A stretch of 64,000 nt of DNA from JAMOAD01 sp023621955 (GTDB lineage Bacteria; Acidobacteriota; Aminicenantia; JAMOAD01), in contig DAONEM010000006.1 in NCBI GenBank assembly GCA_035403085.1, forward strand, positions 1-64,000, in the 5' to 3' direction. Positions 25,901-32,931 of this stretch are shown one piece after another (the stretch's first letter is position 1; every line of letters begins with the position of its first letter). The position numbers and the translations under genes were made by a program. The notes under the pieces are model-generated. The model was not told where the DNA came from. It ran no database searches and worked only from the letters and a program-made list of their open reading frames with translations.

Positions 25901-26095
25901 GAGCAGGACAAAGAGAAGATCTTCCTCTCCGGTTTTTCCACGAAGAAGGGGAGCGGCCTTGGCCTCAGCATTGTCAGGGAGATCGTTCAAAGGTTGAACG
26001 GCGAGATCCGTGTCCTCTCCTGGGAAGACAAAGGGACCTTGGTGATTCTCCGCTTCCCCGCCGCCCCAGAATCACAGGGTGGGGGAGAGGCATAG
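22958..26095 (+). CDS. NtrY-like membrane histidine kinase (orphan)
   Basis: A 1045-residue sensor kinase. It has an N-terminal membrane anchor (about 6-24), an extracytoplasmic segment, a cluster of five to six helices (about 205-345), a second large extracytoplasmic region (about 350-560), another helix pair and a second sensor-like part, then HAMP (about 745-810), HisKA with His834 in KAAHEIKNPLTPIKL, and the HATPase_c domain (N box NLVLNALEAM, G boxes DYGEGV and GSGLGLSIV). The LTPIKL ending of the H box is typical of NtrY. The TTG start overlaps the apt stop. No response regulator stands next to it, so its partner is elsewhere. Confidence 0.85.
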   Translation: MKRRRLFLLLLPLGVLLFGSFFLRPLFVPSQERVDAGRVKETKGRLLSLIEDLSGTDPSRYGEELWREASPLTWRGDVPLVDPQGLPENRPFLLLNEEVPYLGLRRGERVRYISLATVDPLTRQRGGELLLPQDRAGVLLEYIPWQERGRWKGLERRHPDARGGKRQTLLRSPQGDPLILLTLEEATGGFPPSRGRERGELVFHLFWFSLIPLLLSLPSVKRGLGILFLLRVLSLPLFCSSWTEALLPLDFLRAGSWLVLCLLAIRYLLPKVFLLPFFFWTLLISYRCLDSLIPRIETTLQLWPFWFLQLPFLIALFCPQDKPLTRRGRLIFLGLVLLFHSYSSWSLMTKARDNLLAEAIVRMDREGEAPTIRLREKLSALPEDWFSRGGKRELSHFLETFFPAGGEGLFPSAALYKDGRMVEYASPNLPASALGVLLPLFDSTRWREEKSLRYVGGFPVELQLFGRSFLDPSGEKLILLVFFSRQEPNPFSGSPSNPTLTAKGVAFFPLSGGEGVKVISRNGTQALVRRGGESYRGRFVSQGSRPSFLGYRRQTLVNLGANLLRVSGPLLLVYFLLLILFRGHRFLNSLFARFSALLFGSSFLLVLVLQLSLGGFWERWRGRERVQRFQEEGEILRKNFLLLQSSGSSPQEAAFAVHRLSGRAIVLYEGLRASFFLGHPNPWRPVLPLEAFRVGRSGQESFLSLSTGGEALFFFPDSSQNRYVALLFPSRGDEDVDGFSDPFLVYTLLLALLATWIGGAINARWRRGFSRVTTALGSLEEGQYPILPEGGVEETREFVSRYNHLVGQLKEQRGKIEELTEKEALLKLARKAAHEIKNPLTPIKLNIEHLASLKKRGSEDFPELFDELIPLTLKEIAKLEGVVRDFLNFSRQEPLIKERVSLAAFARKLQLLFQGYHIDFQVDVPQDAVLWSSESPLETVFKNLVLNALEAMKEDRRLVLTAKPDGGFWELCLRDYGEGVREQDKEKIFLSGFSTKKGSGLGLSIVREIVQRLNGEIRVLSWEDKGTLVILRFPAAPESQGGGEA

Positions 26096-26158
26096 GCAAG
26101 GCCTGGTTGTGGAAAACCCTGGTATAGACCCCTGACCTCAGCCCCTGCCAAGCCATCC

Positions 26159-26186
26159 TTGACACCCCCCTTGAGGGTGATACAAT
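26159..26186 (+). promoter_or_regulatory. Predicted promoter of the LOG-family gene
   Basis: TTGACA (26159-26164), 16 bases, TACAAT (26181-26186). The transcript would start near 26193, giving a leader of about 24 bases to the preferred start codon. Confidence 0.7.
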
Positions 26187-26216
26187 GGCTTTCTTCCCTT
26201 CATGAGCGAGGTGACC

Positions 26217-27083
26217 ATGAAATACCGATATCAGCCGACGGCGGAAGGGCCTGTCAAGGCCTACGAGAATAAGGACTTCATCCACAGCCCCGAAGCCCGA
26301 ACCGTTCGTGTCCTCTGTGAGTTTCTGGAACCGGGAGCCCGTTTCGAGGCTCTCAACATCAAAGACACGGTGGTCTTCTTCGGTTCCGCTCGGGTCGTTC
26401 CTACGGAGCAAGCCGCGCTCATGTTGAAGAAGGCGGAAGAGGAGAAGGCGGCAGACCCGGCCAACCCCCTCTGCGAGGGGAAGAGGCTCGCGGCGGTCCG
26501 GGCGGTGGAGCTCTCCAGGTATTACGAAGACGCCGCCGACCTTGCCGCTCGGATCACACGGTGGTCCAAGGAGCTCAAGGATCCGGAACACCGCTTCATC
26601 GTCTGTTCCGGAGGAGGGCCAGGGATCATGGAGGCCGCCAACCGGGGGGCGAGCCGCGAACACGGAGCCACCATCGGCCTGAACATCAGCCTTCCCCATG
26701 AACAGTACGCCAACCCCTATATCTCCCGGGAGATGACCTTCGAGTTTCACTACTTCTTCATGAGGAAGTTTTGGTTCGTCTACCTGGCGAAGGCCCTCAT
26801 CGTCTTCCCGGGTGGGTTCGGAACCATGGACGAACTCTTCGAGCTCCTGACCCTTGTTCAGACAGGCAAACACAAGAATAGAATGCCGATCGTTCTCTTC
26901 GGCGCCTCCTACTGGAGGGAAATCTTGAACTTCGATGCGTTAGTGAAATGGGGTATGGTTTCGCCGCGGGATCTCTCCCTCTTTAAGATCTGCGAAACCG
27001 TCGACGAGGCCTTCGACTACCTTCGCGAGGAACTCACGCAACACTACCTGGTCAAGCCGAACGGAGAGGAAGAGAACTCCTGA
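26217..27083 (+). CDS. LOG-family nucleotide 5'-monophosphate phosphoribohydrolase
   Basis: Lysine-decarboxylase-like (LOG) protein; relatives split the N-glycosidic bond of nucleoside monophosphates, either for purine and pyrimidine turnover (PpnN) or to release cytokinins. The 288-residue protein has the family motifs VVFFGSARVVP (about 52-62), CSGGGPGIMEAANRGA (about 127-142), LPHEQYANPY and the key PGGFGTMDELFELLTLVQ (about 195-212; PGGxGTxxE). The ATG at 26217 is preferred to the one 15 bases earlier because GAGGTG lies just before it. Its last codons form half of a 17-bp palindrome shared with the convergent mazG. Confidence 0.88.
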   Translation: MKYRYQPTAEGPVKAYENKDFIHSPEARTVRVLCEFLEPGARFEALNIKDTVVFFGSARVVPTEQAALMLKKAEEEKAADPANPLCEGKRLAAVRAVELSRYYEDAADLAARITRWSKELKDPEHRFIVCSGGGPGIMEAANRGASREHGATIGLNISLPHEQYANPYISREMTFEFHYFFMRKFWFVYLAKALIVFPGGFGTMDELFELLTLVQTGKHKNRMPIVLFGASYWREILNFDALVKWGMVSPRDLSLFKICETVDEAFDYLREELTQHYLVKPNGEEENS

Positions 27084-27107
27084 GAGAGAGTCTCAGGAGT
27101 TCTCTTC
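27069..27107. terminator. 17-bp perfect palindrome over two convergent gene ends
   Basis: GAAGAGAACTCCTGAGA (27069-27085), a 5-base loop, and its exact reverse complement (27091-27107). The stop of the LOG gene (27081-27083) and the stop of mazG (27093-27095) both lie inside it. It should form a very stable hairpin in either transcript. There is no T run on either side, so it would work as a factor-assisted bidirectional terminator or as a block against 3' exonucleases. Confidence 0.65.
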
Positions 27108-27869
27108 TCCCTTGATCTTCTCCCAGAACCTCTCCAGAAGCTCTGGAGATGCGGGCTTCTCCTCCCCCTCCAGGAGGGTGAGGAGCCTTTCATAACGGCG
27201 GCGGAACTTGTCGTTGGCCCTCTTCAAGGCCAGCTCGGGGTTGATCTCCATCTTCCTGGCCAATTGAGCGACCGAAAAAAGCAGGTCCCCCAGCTCCTCC
27301 TCCGTCTTCTCCCCTTTCTCCCTTCCCCTCCAAGCCTCCTCGACCTCCCTGGCCTCCTCGGCGACCTTGGCCAGGACGTCTTCGGGGAGAGACCAGTCGA
27401 ACCCGATCTTGGTCGATTCCCTCCCCTGGTAATAGGCCTCGGTGAGGGCGGGAAACTTTCTGAACTTCTTCAGGGGTGAGGAGCTTTTCCCCTTCTTCTT
27501 CTCCTTCATCTGATCCCAACGGGCCTTCGCCTCCGCAGGAGAAGAGGCGTGAAGGTCGCCGAAGACGTGGGGATGGCGGAAGAGGAGTTTGTCGTTGAGG
27601 GTGGTGATCACATCGTTCAGTGAAAGTTTTCCCTCCTCTTCGAGGATACGGCAGACGAAAACGACTTGGAGGAGGCAATCCCCGAGTTCTTCCCGAATGT
27701 TCTCGTCGTCGTTCTTGTCGATAGCGTCGACTAATTCGTAAGACTCTTCGATGATGTTGGCCCTGAGGGATTCCAGGGTCTGGGCCCTGTCCCAGGGACA
27801 TCCGTCGGGTGAGCGGAGCCGGGCCATGATGGAGAGAAGTTGTTGGAGCGAATCTTTAGGGTCTGTCAA
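27093..27869 (-). CDS. mazG: Nucleoside triphosphate pyrophosphohydrolase MazG
   Basis: Hydrolyses (d)NTPs to monophosphates and pyrophosphate, cleaning the nucleotide pool and affecting ppGpp-related stress. The 258-residue protein has two MazG domains: the first with SPDGCPWDRAQTLESLR and EESYELVDAI..EELGDCLLQVVF (metal-binding ExxE..ExxD, about 20-75), the second with EEAREVEEAW..EEELGDLLFSV (about 165-205). The TTG start is chosen because AAGAGG precedes it and homology begins there; a longer frame covers most of the upstream cupin gene and looks spurious. Confidence 0.9.
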   Translation of the reverse strand: MTDPKDSLQQLLSIMARLRSPDGCPWDRAQTLESLRANIIEESYELVDAIDKNDDENIREELGDCLLQVVFVCRILEEEGKLSLNDVITTLNDKLLFRHPHVFGDLHASSPAEAKARWDQMKEKKKGKSSSPLKKFRKFPALTEAYYQGRESTKIGFDWSLPEDVLAKVAEEAREVEEAWRGREKGEKTEEELGDLLFSVAQLARKMEINPELALKRANDKFRRRYERLLTLLEGEEKPASPELLERFWEKIKGEENS

Positions 27870-27895
27870 TTGGAACCTCTTGAAGGGGAGGGGTT

Positions 27896-28231
27896 TCAGC
27901 TCTTGGGGATGACGCAAATGAAACGGAAGGCTTCGTTGCCTGTGTTGCGAAAACCGTGCTTTTCGTCGGCGGGGACGTAGACGATCTCTTCCTTGGTCAG
28001 GGGGAGCTCCCCGTTCTCGCCTGTGAGGGCGCCGTTTCCTTCCAGAACGAAGACCTCGTGTTCCCAAGGGTGGCTGTGAAGGGAGATCTCTCCCTTTGGG
28101 GCGACCTCGAGGACCCTCATGTAGAAGTTCGGCATATCGTCCCGGGGACCCAGAAGCCAACGGATTGAAGTCCCCTTTGCGGTGGTGACGTTCTCAGGCA
28201 TAACGGCGTGAAGACTCTTTTTGATTGCCAT
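27896..28231 (-). CDS. Single-domain cupin protein
   Basis: A 111-residue protein with one cupin barrel. Motif 1 is GEISLHSHPWEHEVFVLEG (about 47-65), with the HxH and Glu and the later His expected to bind a metal, and motif 2 is VPADEKHGFRNTG (about 86-98). Small cupins of this type may be isomerases, dioxygenases or ligand sensors, and the sequence does not show which. It lies between rnc and mazG in the same direction, 12 bases after rnc, and is probably in their operon. Confidence 0.8.
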   Translation of the reverse strand: MAIKKSLHAVMPENVTTAKGTSIRWLLGPRDDMPNFYMRVLEVAPKGEISLHSHPWEHEVFVLEGNGALTGENGELPLTKEEIVYVPADEKHGFRNTGNEAFRFICVIPKS

Positions 28232-28243
28232 CGGTACTCCTCC

Positions 28244-28987
28244 TTACTCCTTTTCGGAAAACTCGATGAAGAAAGCGTCGAAGTCCATGCGGTTCTTGTC
28301 GGGGAAGAGCTGCTGGATGTAGAGTTTGGCGGCGGTCTGTTCCGCATCTTTCTTCGTCCGTCCCCGTCCCTCGACGAGTTTGTTGTTGTTCGGCCCTACC
28401 ATGACGACCGTGAAGAGCTTGTCGTGGTCTGGGCCGTGCTCTTCGTCGACCAGGTAGATCGGAGCCATTCCCCAAACCTTCTGGAAAAGTTCCTGGGCTT
28501 CGGATTTGTAGTCGTTGATCTTGATCCTCTTCTCCCTCAGCTGTTCGAAGAAGGGGTCGAAGAAGCGGTCAAGAAAGAGTTCGACCTTGGGAAGCCCTCC
28601 GTCGAGAAAGACTGCGGCGATGACCGCTTCGAAGGCCGACGAGGTGATGTTCATCTTCTCTCCGCCCCGGTCCTGTTTCTCCCCCTTGCCGAGGAAGAGG
28701 AAGTCGCCCAGGCTGATGGTTCGGGAGATTTCGAAGAGGTGCTTTCGGGAGGAGAGAATGGCTTTCAGCTTGCTCAAATCCCCTTCGTTCAGGTAGGGAA
28801 ACTCCTCCACCAGGCGGCGGCAGAGGTAAAACCCCAAGACCGCATCGCCCAGAAACTCCAGAACCTCGTTGTTCTCCTGAAGAGACTTGAGGGAGCTGTG
28901 GGTGAGGGATTGGCGGAGAAGATCCTTCCTGAGGAAGGTGTAACCGATGCTGCGTTCGAGTTCTCTTATGGTTTGGTCACTTTGCAT
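28244..28987 (-). CDS. rnc: Ribonuclease III
   Basis: Double-strand RNA endonuclease for rRNA processing and mRNA turnover. The 247-residue protein has the RNase III domain with the signature NEVLEFLGDAVL (Glu41, Glu44, Asp48) and a C-terminal double-stranded RNA-binding domain (about 168-236, ending TKKDAEQTAAKLYIQQL). The second acidic motif, in most enzymes ADxxEA, reads SSAFEA: Glu120 is present but the preceding metal-ligand position, Asp114 in E. coli, is Ser117. Its start overlaps the upstream phosphatase by 11 bases. Confidence 0.9.
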   Translation of the reverse strand: MQSDQTIRELERSIGYTFLRKDLLRQSLTHSSLKSLQENNEVLEFLGDAVLGFYLCRRLVEEFPYLNEGDLSKLKAILSSRKHLFEISRTISLGDFLFLGKGEKQDRGGEKMNITSSAFEAVIAAVFLDGGLPKVELFLDRFFDPFFEQLREKRIKINDYKSEAQELFQKVWGMAPIYLVDEEHGPDHDKLFTVVMVGPNNNKLVEGRGRTKKDAEQTAAKLYIQQLFPDKNRMDFDAFFIEFSEKE

Positions 28988-30782
28988 TTTCTTTTACCGT
29001 TATCATCAGAAGGGTGATGTCGTCGGGGATCTCTTCGTTCCCCAAGAAGGCCATGATTCGATCCTTGGCCATCTTTTTAATGGTCGCAGCCTCCTTTCCG
29101 GAGGCATCTTGGAAGAGGGAGAGAATCCTCTCTTTCCCGAAGAGTTCACCCTCTTCGTTCCGCATCTCCGAGAGGCCGTCGGTGTAGAGGAGGAAGAGAT
29201 CGCCAGGGGAGAGAGGAACTTCGGTTTCCTGGAAGAGCCCGACCATGTTTTCTTGCAGGCCCAAAGCGATTCCCTCCGAACCGAGAAGGCGGCTCTTCCC
29301 GTTCTTCTCGATGAGAAGGGGCTCAGGATGACCGCATCGGATGAAACGGAGGGAGGGTTTCTTCAGGTCGACGATCCCGATCACGGCCGTAACGAAGCTG
29401 ATCTTCTCGAGGGAGTGGTAGAGGAGGCCGTTGATGTAGGGAACCGTCTGAGTCAAGTCTTTTCCGAGGCAGATGGAGCTGCGGATGACGCCCTTGATTT
29501 CGGCCATGTAGAAGGCCGCGGGCATCCCTTTTCCGGAGACATCGGCGATGGTGAAGAAGACCTCGTCCGGGGAGAGGGGGAAGAAATCGAAGAAGTCTCC
29601 ACCCACCTCTTGAGCGGTGACGGAAAATCCGGAGATCGCGATTCTGTTGTTGTCGAAGTCTCCACGGGGGAGAAGCTTCTTCTGCATCTTCGTGGCGAGT
29701 TCAAGCTCTCTGGAGAGCCGCTGTTTCTCTTTCTCCTGTTCCAGGAGGCGCTCAATGCTTCCCGCCATGGCGTTGAAGGAGAGGGCGACCTCGCCGAGCT
29801 GGTCGGAGCGGATCTTGGTGATCCGGTAGTTGAAGTTTTTCTCCTTCAGTTTCAGAGTCCCCGTATAGAGGTTGTAGATTGAGGAGGTGATGCTTCGGGC
29901 CAGCAAGAAACCGAGGACCAGGGAGAAGAGGTAGAGGACGAGGAAAAAGATGGTGAAGGAGAGGGCGATGATGTACATCATCCGACTGCCGCCCTCTTCC
30001 AGGGAGTCGGTCAGGCTGTATTCGTTGAACTTATGGGAGATTCTTCCGAAGTCGAAGACAATGCTCATCACCCCCGGAAGCCTTCGGCCGCTCTCGAGAT
30101 CCAGGATGTCCATCCTGGAGAAACCCTTGAAGTAGAGGAGAGATTTGAGACCCGTCGGATGGGGGAGTTGCTCCTTGGGGAGGGTGATCGTTAGGGGAGA
30201 GGAGAAGTAGATCCTGAACTCGGGGATCCAGAGGCTGGCGTCCCGGATGTTTGTCAGCGTCGCCGCGTCGATCTCATCCCCGAAAAGCCTCTGATCCTCT
30301 TGGTCGTAATAGTAGTAGTAGAGCTTCTTGTCGTTGGTGAGGAGGCCGAATTCCGGCTCCTTGACCTTCTCCCGTTTGTCGAGGTCCTGGAGGAAGTTCT
30401 TCTTGAGGTTCGGGGCGTCGAAGGTGGTCAGCCCCCACCTCTCGAGTTGCCCTGCCTTGGCCACACGTTTGATGAAGTGGAAGCGGGAGTAGATGTTCCG
30501 TCCTACGATGTAGTTCCCGTACTGGGTGATGAAGACCGAGGAGAGGAGAAAGAGCAGAATGGCCACCAAGGCGAGGGGAACGAAGGCGATGAAGAGGTAG
30601 GAGAGGATCAGCTTGTTCTTGATCTTCCAGAGGAGCTTGCGCAGGAGGAAGGCGGCGGAGCGGAAACAGATGTAGATGACCACAAGGATGATGTTGATCT
30701 TGAGCGCGTCCAGGAAAGGGTTGATCAGAAAGACAAAGACGAGAACAAGAATCCCCAGGAGCCGTCTGAGTATCTTCATCAT
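28977..30782 (-). CDS. Membrane PP2C/SpoIIE phosphatase with HAMP domain (RsbU-like)
   Basis: A 601-residue signalling phosphatase. It has two to three N-terminal membrane helices (about 8-85), an extracytoplasmic sensor region (about 86-260), another helix (about 272-300), a HAMP linker (about 300-352), a short coiled coil, then the SpoIIE PP2C domain with EVGGDFFDFF, IADVSGKGMPAAFYMA and DGLSEMRNEEGELFG, the metal-binding aspartates being present. Such proteins dephosphorylate anti-anti-sigma factors in partner-switching pathways. No anti-sigma kinase or STAS protein is in the window. A TACAAT stands 6 bases before the ATG, so the message may be leaderless. Confidence 0.88.
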   Translation of the reverse strand: MMKILRRLLGILVLVFVFLINPFLDALKINIILVVIYICFRSAAFLLRKLLWKIKNKLILSYLFIAFVPLALVAILLFLLSSVFITQYGNYIVGRNIYSRFHFIKRVAKAGQLERWGLTTFDAPNLKKNFLQDLDKREKVKEPEFGLLTNDKKLYYYYYDQEDQRLFGDEIDAATLTNIRDASLWIPEFRIYFSSPLTITLPKEQLPHPTGLKSLLYFKGFSRMDILDLESGRRLPGVMSIVFDFGRISHKFNEYSLTDSLEEGGSRMMYIIALSFTIFFLVLYLFSLVLGFLLARSITSSIYNLYTGTLKLKEKNFNYRITKIRSDQLGEVALSFNAMAGSIERLLEQEKEKQRLSRELELATKMQKKLLPRGDFDNNRIAISGFSVTAQEVGGDFFDFFPLSPDEVFFTIADVSGKGMPAAFYMAEIKGVIRSSICLGKDLTQTVPYINGLLYHSLEKISFVTAVIGIVDLKKPSLRFIRCGHPEPLLIEKNGKSRLLGSEGIALGLQENMVGLFQETEVPLSPGDLFLLYTDGLSEMRNEEGELFGKERILSLFQDASGKEAATIKKMAKDRIMAFLGNEEIPDDITLLMITVKENAK

Positions 30783-30788
30783 CCTTCT

Positions 30789-30794
30789 ATTGTA
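30789..30794 (-). promoter_or_regulatory. Possible -10 box directly before the phosphatase start
   Basis: Minus-strand TACAAT ends 6 bases before the ATGATG start of the phosphatase gene. Only a poor -35 (TTCCCT) is found at 18 bases. If used, transcription starts at the start codon itself. Confidence 0.35.
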
Positions 30795-30828
30795 CCCCGA
30801 TTCGCCTCGAAAAGGGAAGGGAGAAAGG

Positions 30829-31335
30829 TCAGAGGGAGGCCAGGGCGCTCTCGAGAATAAGGCGGTGAGAGGGAAAAGCCAGTTCCGGGAGATCGGAGAG
30901 GGGGAAGAAGGCGGCTTCGGCGGCGTCGTCGCCTCCTAGAGGCGTTCCGCTCAGGTAATCCGCCAGGAAGGGGAGGATGAGGATGGAGGCATAACGTACA
31001 CCCTCTTGTGAGAGGGAGGGGAGGGGGCGTACCTTGACAATGGAGACACTGGTTTCCTCCAGGATCTCTCGGACCAAGGCTTCCTGAGCGTTTTCTCCCA
31101 CTTCGATGAACCCCGAGGGGAGAGACCACCAGCCCCGGCGCGGCTCAATGCCCCGTTTGACCAGGAGAACCTGGGGTCCCTTGAGAACAACCGCCGTAAC
31201 GACGGGAACGGGGTTGTCGTAGAGAATCCGCGTGCATTGCGGGCAGTAACGTCTCTCTCTTCCTTCTAGAAACCGCTTTTCTACAGGGTGTCCGCAACGG
31301 GAGCAGTAGGGGTTCTCTTCCTTGGAAGGGCTCAT
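30829..31335 (-). CDS. Nudix hydrolase with N-terminal zinc ribbon
   Basis: A 168-residue protein. Residues about 10-35 form a zinc ribbon (YCSRCG and YCPQC), as in NADH pyrophosphatase NudC and related Nudix proteins. The Nudix box follows: GFIEVGENAQEALVREILEE, with the RExxEE metal site intact; the usual glycine after EE is serine. The product is too short to be full NudC, and the substrate (NADH, ADP-ribose or another nucleoside diphosphate derivative) cannot be told from sequence. It lies 46 bases upstream of the phosphatase gene, in the same direction. Confidence 0.85.
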   Translation of the reverse strand: MSPSKEENPYCSRCGHPVEKRFLEGRERRYCPQCTRILYDNPVPVVTAVVLKGPQVLLVKRGIEPRRGWWSLPSGFIEVGENAQEALVREILEETSVSIVKVRPLPSLSQEGVRYASILILPFLADYLSGTPLGGDDAAEAAFFPLSDLPELAFPSHRLILESALASL

Positions 31336-31513
31336 TTTGAAGGTTAGTCCTTTCCGGCAAAGATGTCAAAGGGGGAGAGACGAAGGTCTGCCAAAGGCTT
31401 CTCTCTCAAGGGAATCGTCCGCCTTTGAAGGGAAGAGGCGAAGGGAAAGACGGGAAAAGCAATAGGCTTCTCCGGATGTCGCCCTCTTTGAAAAGAGCGG
31501 TGAGAGAAGTGAG

Positions 31514-31597
31514 TGCTGAGGGCCGGACTTGAACCGGCACGGGCGCGAGCCCAAGGGATTTTAAGTCCCCGGCGTCTACCAATTCCGCCACCCCAGC
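31514..31597 (-). tRNA. tRNA-Leu (anticodon UAA)
   Basis: Minus strand. Acceptor GCTGGGG pairs with CCTCAGC with one G-U pair; the anticodon arm GGGGACT-TAA-AATCCC gives anticodon TAA; a variable arm (about TTGGGCTCGCGCCC) typical of class II tRNAs; T arm with GTTCAAGTC. Discriminator A. The next bases are CTC, so the 3' CCA is not encoded and must be added by a nucleotidyltransferase. Confidence 0.93.
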
Positions 31598-31608
31598 AAT
31601 TTCGATTA

Positions 31609-31637
31609 CTTATAGCAGAAAGGGCGGTGAAGTTCAA
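31609..31637 (-). promoter_or_regulatory. Predicted promoter of tRNA-Leu
   Basis: Minus-strand TTGAAC (31632-31637), 17 bases, TATAAG (31609-31614), ending 11 bases before the mature tRNA 5' end. Confidence 0.65.
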
Positions 31638-31723
31638 GGAAGGGGGGGGAACTATTCTCTTTCTGGAAGAATCTGTTACAATAGTTTTAGGGGAGGTCGT
31701 TCCCCCCAAAAGAGGAGGTCGTA

Positions 31724-32920
31724 ATGAATATTTTAGTGTTGAATTGCGGTTCTTCGTCGGTGAAGTACCAGCTCGTGGAGATGGGGACGGAGACCGTCTT
31801 GGCCAGAGGGTTGGCCGAGAGAATCGGACTCAACGGATCCAGAGTGAAACACGATGCCAACAACCAACAGATCGTTATAGAGAAGGTCATGCCCGACCAT
31901 GTCCATGCGGTCGACTTGATCCTGTCCCTGCTCACGGACCCAAAGCATGGTGTCATTGAGAGTATCGAGGCCATCGACGCGGTAGGCCACCGGGTTGTTC
32001 ACGGGGGAGAGTACTTCATCTCTTCGACGCTTATCACCGAAGAGGTTATGAAGACGCTGAACGACTGCATCCCCTTGGCTCCCCTTCACAACCCCGCCAA
32101 CATCATGGGGATCAACGCGATTCTGAAGGTTCTTCCCAAGGTCCCCCAGGTGGGCGTCTTCGATACGGCGTTCCATCAGACCATGCCCAAGGAGAGCTTT
32201 CTCTACGCCATCCCCTACGAGTATTACGAGAAGTACCGGATCCGCAAGTACGGCTTCCACGGGACATCCCACCGTTATGTAGCCCAGCGCGCGGCCGCCC
32301 TCTTGGGGAAACCTGCCGAAGAGGTGAACCTGATCACCGCCCACCTCGGGAACGGCGCCTCTATCACGGCGATTCGTCAAGGAAAGAGTTACGATCACTC
32401 CCTCGGCTACACCCCCCTGGCCGGTCTCGTCATGGGAACCCGCTGCGGGGATATCGATCCGGCCATTCCTCTGGTGTTGATCCGGGAGCTGGGCATCGAC
32501 TCTGAAGAGGTGGACTCCATCTTGAACAAGAAGAGCGGTATGCTTGGGCTCTCCGGTGTCTCCAGCGACATGAGGGACCTTCAGCAGAAGGCCGATGCCG
32601 GCGATATGCGGTGTCAGCTGGCCCTTTCCGTGTACTGTCACACGGTGAAACGTTTTATCGGAAGCTACATGGCCGTTCTCGGCCACGTGGACGCCCTGGT
32701 TTTCACCGCAGGGATAGGAGAGAACTCCAACTTCGTTCGGGAGCATTCGGTTGAGGGGCTCGAGAATTGGGGGTTCCACCTCGACAAAGAGAAGAACGAA
32801 GGGATCCGTGGGAAGGAGGCGGAGATCTCCCTCCCGGATTCCTCCGTCAAGATCTTCGTGATCCCGACCAACGAAGAGTTGGTTATCGCCCGGGACACGA
32901 AGGAGATCGTCGGCAAATAA
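31724..32920 (+). CDS. ackA: Acetate kinase
   Basis: Makes ATP and acetate from acetyl phosphate, the last step of fermentative energy gain (or the reverse for acetate use). The 398-residue protein has all family motifs: NCGSSSVKYQL at the N-terminus, HRVVHGG (about 87-93), FDTAFHQTMP (about 146-155), YGFHGTSHRYV (about 177-187) and HLGNGASI. An AGAGGAGG ribosome site stands 6 bases before the ATG; TACAAT at 31677-31682 may be its -10 box. No phosphotransacetylase gene is adjacent. The gene is 11 bases upstream of a HEAT-repeat gene. Confidence 0.96.
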   Translation: MNILVLNCGSSSVKYQLVEMGTETVLARGLAERIGLNGSRVKHDANNQQIVIEKVMPDHVHAVDLILSLLTDPKHGVIESIEAIDAVGHRVVHGGEYFISSTLITEEVMKTLNDCIPLAPLHNPANIMGINAILKVLPKVPQVGVFDTAFHQTMPKESFLYAIPYEYYEKYRIRKYGFHGTSHRYVAQRAAALLGKPAEEVNLITAHLGNGASITAIRQGKSYDHSLGYTPLAGLVMGTRCGDIDPAIPLVLIRELGIDSEEVDSILNKKSGMLGLSGVSSDMRDLQQKADAGDMRCQLALSVYCHTVKRFIGSYMAVLGHVDALVFTAGIGENSNFVREHSVEGLENWGFHLDKEKNEGIRGKEAEISLPDSSVKIFVIPTNEELVIARDTKEIVGK

Positions 32921-32931
32921 TAGGGAGAGCC

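Noticed and set aside
27870..28160. N-terminal extension of MazG by 97 codons
   Set aside because: The extra part is Arg/Pro-rich out-of-frame reading of the cupin gene. The TTG at 27867-27869 has a ribosome site and starts at the homologous region.
32767..32931. N-terminal extension of the HEAT-repeat protein into ackA
   Set aside because: The extra 55 residues are an out-of-frame reading of the acetate kinase end, and the ATG at 32932 has its own ribosome site.
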